A stretch of 64,000 bases of DNA. Source: Ancylostoma caninum (lineage: Eukaryota > Nematoda > Chromadorea > Rhabditida > Ancylostomatidae). Made by a program: the position numbers and the translations under genes. Within the stretch, counting starts at the first letter, position 1. Every line of letters begins with the position of its first letter. The stretch is taken from NCBI GenBank assembly GCA_037903475.1, contig JBAJFG010000016.1, forward strand, positions 929,011-993,010, written 5' to 3'. Positions 49,981 to 64,000 of this stretch are shown in pieces. The notes beneath the pieces were generated by a model that saw nothing but the letters and a program-made list of their open reading frames with translations, did no database searches and was not told the origin of the DNA.

Positions 49981-50468
49981 CAACACTTTCTTGTCAACTG
50001 TTTCTTGTATTTGTAACAATTATTTTTCTTACTGGAGTGACTTAACTTCTTCTGAGTGAGTAAGTGAAAAACAAACCTGCTTTCAGCAAGGAGTGGTCTC
50101 ACGCCCTCTATGATTGGCTGACAGGACGTGTGAGCCAATCAGAGCTATCAGAGCAAGAGGTGGTGGGACAACTCGGTTCTGACAAACGTTTAACATCGTT
50201 TAGAATAAAAATCCTGGAAACGAGGAAATAGTAGTGGGGGGAGGGTTGGCAGAAAAAACGAAAAATATTAAAAATTGACTTATTAAACCTCTATTTAATC
50301 AAATACACGTGCGGCGTAAGAGAGAAGCGGCGACTTTTCGTTACCTTTGAGCATATATCCTCTGAAGAGAACCTTGTTGTGCCTTCTTCCTCTATCCGAA
50401 GTGACTAGTGCCTGAACTGTCTCGAAGCTGAGTTGTTTGTCACGATGTAGCACGTTTTTAGCTGCCAC

Positions 50469-50846
50469 TCAACAACCGTCCGGGCAGCTCGTTACCGCCG
50501 CGGGCCGAAAACACCAGCACTTTTCAGCTGCAGCCACAGCAATATGGCCCGCGCGAGCGCGCGCGCGTCGTATCGCTTTGTTCAAATGATCGCAAGAGGC
50601 GATGTTTGCAAATGGAAAAGACGCTTCGACACTTCCAAAGAGCTGAAGAGCACACACATCGCGAATCTCATCGTGTAACTTATGCTTTGCATTGAAATCT
50701 GACACCACTGAGTGACGTTCGAAATTGACAGTGACCCTTTTCATAGAAGTTGTTGGATAATCCAGATAAGTCTTCGTAATCCATCTCATTCCTCCTCTGT
50801 CGGTCGTGAAGAGGCGGATAAGGCGCTTCTCTTTTACAACTCTCAT
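50469..50846 (-). CDS. Unassigned open frame, 125 codons
   Basis: A continuous minus-strand frame from ATG 50846 to a stop at 50469. The composition is protein-like in its first two thirds (basic RLIRLFTTDRGGMRW, then SVVSDFNAKHKLHDEIRDV and FPFANIASCDH); the end is Arg/Ala-rich in a GC-rich tract. No domain recognised, no signal peptide, no clear flanking exons. It could be a chance frame. Confidence 0.2.
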   Translation of the reverse strand: MRVVKEKRLIRLFTTDRGGMRWITKTYLDYPTTSMKRVTVNFERHSVVSDFNAKHKLHDEIRDVCALQLFGSVEASFPFANIASCDHLNKAIRRARARAGHIAVAAAEKCWCFRPAAVTSCPDGC

Positions 50847-50959
50847 AGACTTCTTGTTCTGGAAATCTTCTTCTAATTTGAATGTGAAGTTTGCCCCACT
50901 AGCTACTTAGGGGACACTGTTACTTTTGCTTGGAGTGGGTTTCGCTACGTTGGGAATCC

Positions 50960-51460
50960 TAAATCGGCACTAACCAGGGAGGGGTAGTAGGGGGGTCCGA
51001 TAACTCGTGATGAAATGTATACCGTTAGATGCAGTTTTCGATGCTGATCCCAGATCCGTTCTCCTTATTTGCTGCGGAGTTACCTGAGAAAAGTTACGCC
51101 ACACGATTTCGGCTTGTCTAGACCGGCCAAATCTGGCCTACGAGTCATATACTGCTATAAAAATATGAGCGAAAACTATTTCAAACATGTCAGCTAATTG
51201 AAATTACCTACCACTTTTAAAATCTTCTTAGATCGAGATGAGTTCTCTCGATCTTTTAGCAGAATAAATCCATGAAGCCGAATTTTGGCTGCCTTGCACA
51301 AGCTGGAATCATGCCACGTAACTCTTCAGAGAGAACTCCGCAGCAGATAAGGAAAACGGATTTGAGATCAGCATCGAAAACTGCACTAGACATTATACAT
51401 TTCTTTACGGATTGTCGGACCCCCCTTGTATCCTTCCCTGGTAAGGCATCGAAGTTTTCT
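50960..51460. mobile_element. Foldback element, ~110-bp arms
   Basis: About 50985-51100 (ggggggtccgataa, atgcagttttcgatgctgat, ccgttctccttatttgctgc) recurs inverted at about 51330-51435. A third, single arm lies at 32935-33060. No gene in the spacer. Confidence 0.7.
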
Positions 51461-52734
51461 CAGGGATTTTTGTTCTCTTTACCCCACCCCCCTGCTCCTC
51501 CCTCTTTAGAACTGTCTTGGCCCTATTTGGTTGAGAGGTGAGCGAGAAGCATGAGCGATTTTACTTTTCATACCTTTAATGAAGTATTAATAATTGATAA
51601 ATAAAACATTATAATCAGTATTATAAAGAAACCCAAGAAATGTCGGTCAATTCCACCATTAGGGAATCCATAGAGTGAATCTTGGATCTCTACTTATCTT
51701 TCCCAAATAATTTATATTCACCATTAAACGATGAGCAAAATAAGCGTACCTGTCCTCTAGGTGGTATTTCTTTCACTTGTTGTTTGTTGTTCAAAATCCT
51801 TCTCAAGATATAATATTCATTAGAGATGTAAATGTCAACTGCTACCAGTTCTGTGCCTTCGAAGGGTTTTGGTGGAGATTCTGTGTTCCGCAGTGATCAA
51901 TCGCTGATGCATGAATATACGAAAAAAATCCGCTCAATTGCTTCACTTTGCTCTCAAATTTTTCCTTATTTTTTAACCTTTTTCTGTGGGGTCGAATATG
52001 TAAGTGATATGATGTCTTCTACTTTGATGTATCCCTACTGCCTCCGATCAAACCAGCCGGTCGGCCACTGCGGTCGTAATTGCGGACAAAGTCCCCCCAC
52101 AGGCACTCGTTGGGCTAGCACTATAACTCTGATCTTATAAATCGATATTTGCAAATATTCATGTGTTTAAAGCCAGTTTTTTGAAACAAATTTCATTGAA
52201 TAGTTCATAAAGAAAAAGTAATCTCCAATAAACAACATTTCATGTACTCTGATTGTGAAAAAAAAGTACTCTGATTGTGAAAGCAACGTCTAGTTGGCTA
52301 CAATACTGACAGTTACCACCTACTCTTTCTATTTTTTCCCTTTTTATTGTCTGCAGTTGAGGACTTCTAGGGCATTGCTATTTTGGGAACTGCAGGATAC
52401 CTATGAATGAATTTTCTTCTGAATACGTCCGCACTTATCCTATTTACATCGGTCAAGCCACGAATTTTTGCCTGTATTTACGTACATTTGTGAATGTGTG
52501 CACATGTGTGGTCAGTGCTGCGATTTTCAGCTGGGACGCTCTGTAGGCCGGTCAAGCGTCGCCGGTGTGTGACTCAGCTACAAATCCTGACCGGTTCCCC
52601 CACCCAACACCACCCCACCCGTCCGATTTTTCTTCAACACCTCTTCTCCACTATATAGGTACGTTCTGCACGACGAGTGCTCCTCTTTGTTTCTGCGCTG
52701 GTCCACACATTTCGGATTGGAGCAACTTTTTCGC

Positions 52735-52736
52735 AG
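52735..52736 (+). promoter_or_regulatory. Likely trans-splice acceptor of the astacin gene
   Basis: CTTTTTCGCAG ends 9 nt before ATG 52746. This supports the shorter start over the in-frame ATG at 52677, because the shorter one opens directly with a signal peptide. Confidence 0.6.
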
Positions 52737-52745
52737 CTGCACTCG

Positions 52746-60056
<7,311 letters not shown>

Positions 60057-62308
60057 GTGATTGTTTACTGACCGCTCGTTCTAGTAGTGATGATGTTGTT
60101 TCTATCGATACGTTTCTTTGTAAGATTTCAGACATAGTCACCCATTTCTGGTTAATCTTAACCTTTCCATTGTGGGACCTAGCTTCACAAAGTAAGACTA
60201 ATATCACTGTGATTTTGTTTCATTGAGACATATTTGCAGCTTCTAATTTTATGGATTTTTATGACGTTTCATGTTGCTTGGGTTAGATCAGGGTAGTGTT
60301 GCACCATTAGGGTGCAAATCGCTTTTTTGAATTCATAGATATGATTCCTAGAGCTTCCCCTACCTTGGTCTGCTCACCAACGAGAAGCGCGCATTCGGTG
60401 ATTTGTTTTACCGGGTTCATCTCGTTTGTGGTAGCGACCATGTCGCCGGTGCTAAAGATTCGTGATTAAGGTTGTGTTTTTGATAGTCGTTTGTTCTGTC
60501 TTTCTTTTAAAGGTGATCTATAAAGCCCTATCTATATCAGGTACCCTGTGTGATGCCCATGTACTCTTCAATAATAAATATACTGTACTTGCTGTGATCA
60601 CTGATTTGCTGAGTTGTTCCTACTCCATTTTACTCACATTGCGGTGTTCCTTTGAAACTTTGAAGACGGTGTAAGATAAAAGTAACCCAATAATTGTTCA
60701 CGTCTAGAACGTTGCCGTCAGTCAACAAATTTGCATAAAATGGCAACTCGTTAGAAGTGCATGGTGGTACTGGGTTAACTCCAGCACCACCAATCAAGAC
60801 CAAATATACGTATATGTTCAGAACCACTGTCTAAAACTGCCAGCAGAGTTCTAGACGCGTGGGCGGCGCGGGCGGGCGGGACGTTGATTTGATGAATATC
60901 GATCAGTCGCTACTTTGAGCGGCGCTCAGACTCTACTTCTAGCGGGGCAGCGCCGCCCGAGCGGAGCTCAGACGCTATAGCGCGCATCTGCCAGACGCAG
61001 ACGTGAAAGTCGATCGGAAAAGTGGGTTTTGAAGAAGTTAGGGATTGTTTCTTTTCATCTTTTGGGTAACTGCATTGGCGATCACTTTACTAGAAGTCCA
61101 TTTCTGCTAAATCTTAGGGCATTTCCATGGGGGCGACTCTGATGCGCTCGAAGTGGCGGCTCTCAGACGCTACCTAGCCCCGCCGGCGCGTCCGGAACTG
61201 TGATAATGCATTTATATTACTTCTCCCTTCAACCGCGTTTTAGATAGCTCGATTTTTGCGTAGTTCGTAAGTCCAAGGCTGTACTCTGTGAGCTACTTCG
61301 CTACTGTCTTAGTTCTGACCTCGTACGCCAGTGCAACCCAGAACTTTTGATGCGTATTCCTGTTCTTTTTAGGATTGTTGTGAAAAATGATATGAATGCA
61401 TCACACCACCTTCGACACTACTCCTGAACAAGTTTTTGTTTCTTACGCTGCACCTCACTAGTTGCTGAGATTTGGGTGTACTGTAGTGAAGTCGAAGTGC
61501 CCGAGCCATTCAATGGGAAAACGCCACGAGTCGGGTCCAATGTAGGGGCACAGGTGCTCCAGTCCCATTATAAGCAAACACTAGGAATCGGGTCCACCGC
61601 TGAGTGAGTGGCACATTTGCACCAAGAAATGGAATGGAATAATGCCTCGTGCCTGATGCCCGAGTGCGTAGCTATATGGAAGCGGGACATATGTCACAAG
61701 TGGCTTGTATGTGTGCATCCGAACATCGAACTAGTGTTAACTCACTTCCACTAGTGGCTTCTCCAGCTGGCATTTTATCCTTGATTGACTGTTCACTTAT
61801 TGTTTCTGGTGCATGTGGCCTTAGGTGGTCCAACCGATCGGGCTCACTAGTTCGTCGATTCGCGACACCTCTATAGATTCTGAAAGTTTAAGACACTATA
61901 CAGCACCAGTGTTGGAAGCTAGATTTGAAAATTTTGCCTTCTATAAGAAGATATAATACGTTTCTCTGGCAACAGGACAAGCTGTTCGGTAACGACTTGT
62001 GAGCATAATTAAGGTTAGAAACTGCTTTACTTCGATAAAAATTGCAGGCTGTTCATCTACTCCTGAATGTGATGTGTTGTAGAACTCTTTAATCTTTTTC
62101 AATGGTCATTTTTATTTTGTACTTCTCTCAATATAATCGTATGAATAAATTTCGGACATTCTTGTGTTATAGGAGAACTACCTATAACACAAGAATGCCC
62201 GAAATTTATTCATACGATTACATTATGTTATACATGACCAGCATATCTGTTAATGATCATCGTTACCTATCATTTTATTCCCATCATCAGCATCTCCTTC
62301 TCCAATTC
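60057..62308. other. Intergenic, with GC-rich island
   Basis: Follows the astacin stop; a possible poly(A) signal (AATAAA) is at 60573-60578, rather far downstream. 60855-61195 is markedly GC-rich, with repeated gcggcgctcagac/gagctcagacgct motifs. No gene seen. Confidence 0.45.
62134..62220. repeat. Hairpin with 40-bp arms
   Basis: 62134-62173 and 62181-62220 are almost perfect reverse complements (one mismatch: ggaca versus ggcat) around a 7-nt loop. It lies about 100 bp upstream of the next gene's start. Confidence 0.88.
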
Positions 62309-62310
62309 AG
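62309..62310 (+). promoter_or_regulatory. Likely trans-splice acceptor
   Basis: CTTCTCCAATTCAG ends 8 nt before ATG 62319; an in-frame TGA sits between them, so the ATG is the first usable start in this frame. Confidence 0.55.
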
Positions 62311-62318
62311 AGTGAGAA

Positions 62319-64000
62319 ATGAGTCCGAGAGGTCTGCCATGTGATCGCAATGTTCTTCCAAAGAGTATTCCATTTCGTGGACGAGTAGTCGACCTCGAGG
62401 ATGTGTTGGTGTATGTTGTTTTCTATGAGTGTTTGCGGAAAAATCAAAATCATGAAGTTTTTTCCAGGGCAGGAAGCTCCATTTGTTTACCAAATAGTTC
62501 TTTATGTGAGCAAGACACTCCCGATGAAGAATTCGAAGCCAAACTTAAAGGTAAGATTACTTCTTCAGTGAAAGTTGAAAACTCCAGGGCCTTACGCCAA
62601 CGCTGTTCATTAGATGCCCATCAACGGCTCGAAATCGAATCGCAACAGGAGCTAAAGCCAAACATAAACGCTTGTACGTTATATGAGTGTATTTCCAACG
62701 GAGTATTGGATATGGAAGCAGCATCTCGTCTAATATTAACTCAGAAGCAACGGAGCACTTATAATCATTCAATTTACGAGGTAATTTTATATTTTTATGA
62801 AAGACATCTTCTTTGAGTATAAGTGTGCGACATAGCTGCCGAGCATTTTCCAGCCTATTTCCGCCTTTTCATCCGCAAAATTTGAGTTTCAGTGAGCAAA
62901 AATTAGGCGGATAACAATGCGATAAGTGTGTCCCAGCAGGACATAACATAACTATGCGCTTTGAGGAATTCATTCACTCCGAAAATGCCTACCGGATCGA
63001 CTCATTTTGCTTTGATGGATTGGAAGGACACAAAGGGATCAACCTCGAGTTGAGATTGATAGCAAATCAGATTCAAGTCAGTTTTCGGATTTTCTCCACT
63101 TTTCTTCTTAGGCGGTTCCATTTTAGGGAGATATAATATGGTCAAAAGTTGGAAGATTTACACGCATGCTGGAAATCTGTAACAACAATGAGCGTCCCAA
63201 AAAGAAGCTCCATATTTCGTTGCAAAATACCACAAAGAGTTGGGAAATGAATGGCCCACAACCCTTTGTTAAGGTATCTTTTTTCAATTTAAGAATGTTA
63301 CCAACATCATGCACTAAACAAATTAAGGTGTCTCTGGACGAAATTGTGATGGATTACCAGTCTCGATCAAAAGACAATGTTTTCCAACTTTTCACTTCAT
63401 TCTATCGTTTCCTATTTCAAAAGGTCAGTTTTTATAAGGAATCACTGCGAGTGCTCTCAAATACCATTCCTTTTTTCTATATAGATCACGCATCCTGCAT
63501 ATCAAATCCAAGAATACGCGATCCGCAGGAATGGTAGAGGAGGCCGTGATGGCACTCTGAAAGATTTGCCACGAAACATAGAAAGGATGTTATTAGGTGG
63601 GAGGATCTATAGGTACAGCATCTATATCTATACAAGAAGTAGAAGAAGCGCGTGACTCCTTAGATTTTCTCGAAGATCTCATTGGCTATGGCACAGAGGA
63701 AGCACAGAGAGGACAGCTATGTCGTGAGAGGCTTGCATATCGGGCGGATATGTTCAAATCCCTTCAGGCTGCATTGTATGTTTGTGCGCTTTTACGTTCT
63801 CTTTTGGATTAAGCCTCATCGAATTCCTCTCAGACGCGATATCAGATCTTACTCATACGACCATGTCGACGGAAAATTTATTCCAAACAATGTGAGTTGT
63901 ATTCTTCGCCAATCTTTCCAGGTTCTTTCACTGAACATTTTTTCCAGCGTAAAGCTAAAAGAGCACACCCTGAACGACTGGTTGTTGAGGAGAACGACGA
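62319..64000 (+). CDS. Unrecognised multi-exon gene, 3' part outside the window
   Basis: Nine exons seen: 62319-62410, 62468-62780, 62966-63076, 63127-63273, 63328-63423, 63485-63596, 63637-63775, 63834-63891, 63948 to beyond 64000, with phases consistent throughout (about 373 aa so far). One intron is only 40 nt (63597-63636). There is no signal peptide or membrane helix; it looks like a soluble intracellular protein. Notable parts are a charged N-terminus (FRGRVVDLEDVL), NACTLYECISNGVLDMEAA (faintly like a plakin/plectin repeat), GDIIWSKVGRFTRMLEICNN, VFQLFTSFYRFLFQK and a basic RKAKRAHPERLVVEEND at the edge. I do not recognise the family. The third exon's acceptor (TTTGAG) is non-consensus, and one GT-AG pair of 18 nt (62551-62568) is read as coding because it is too short for an intron. 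Confidence 0.65.

Larger units (their letters stand above)
44993..52734. other. Long gene-poor interval
   Basis: No confident gene on either strand. It contains a MITE (45340-45575), a dispersed repeat (47086-47205), an A/T-rich zone around 47440-47590 with recurring attcg/cgaat blocks, a GC-rich zone (48500-48780), a TTACCC-type repeat cluster (49540-49980), an unassigned open frame (50469-50846, -) and a foldback (50960-51460). Confidence 0.5.

Noticed and set aside
52677..52745. Upstream in-frame ATG for the astacin gene
   Set aside because: A splice acceptor lies between it and the second ATG, and the shorter start opens directly with a signal peptide.
62551..62568. GT...AG segment inside exon 2 of the last gene
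   Set aside because: At 18 nt it is too short to be an intron, and reading through keeps the frame.

Overview
The window reads as nuclear DNA of a nematode, most likely a clade V strongylid (hookworm-like). The evidence is many short introns with TTTCAG-type acceptors, acceptor AGs 0-9 nt upstream of start codons (spliced-leader trans-splicing), and nematode-expanded families: receptor L-domain proteins, serpentine receptors, and an astacin with ShKT domains. The species call is an inference. All gene models were spliced by hand from the sequence and checked for intron phase; none has transcript support.

Layout. 1-13.4 kb is gene-poor. It holds a weak C-type-lectin-like fragment (-, 4.3-4.8 kb), a 59-bp minisatellite (6.1-7.5 kb) and two foldback elements (11.5-12.5 kb). 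13.4-24.3 kb holds two tandem ten-exon minus-strand genes, IRLD-A and IRLD-B, each encoding a predicted secreted protein of three receptor-L-domain modules. 24.3-28.5 kb is repeat-rich: a perfect 34-bp-arm hairpin, a decayed copy of the 59-bp satellite, a dispersed repeat and an A-rich tract. 28.5-45 kb holds three tandem minus-strand seven-transmembrane receptor genes (GPCR-1, -2, -3) with shared intron positions, separated and invaded by MITEs and a Helitron-like repeat. 45-52.7 kb has no confident gene. 52.7-60.1 kb is a complete plus-strand astacin metalloprotease gene (12 exons, 491 aa) with two ShKT domains; two large foldback elements carrying tRNA-like sequences sit in its introns. 62.3 kb to the window end is the 5' part of an unrecognised plus-strand gene (9 exons seen, about 373 aa so far).

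The points most worth checking are: an AT-AG intron (lost GT donor) in otherwise intact GPCR-2; a nonsense codon in IRLD-A that lies inside a possible compensating splice acceptor; matching 72-nt, frame-preserving, stop-free introns in GPCR-2 and GPCR-3; a 21-nt tandem acceptor in the astacin; and the satellite that is open in all three forward frames. I found no CRISPR array, bacterial operon or rRNA gene, and no convincing functional tRNA gene. I did not find an obviously new biological system; the novelty lies in gene-structure changes and repeat biology.
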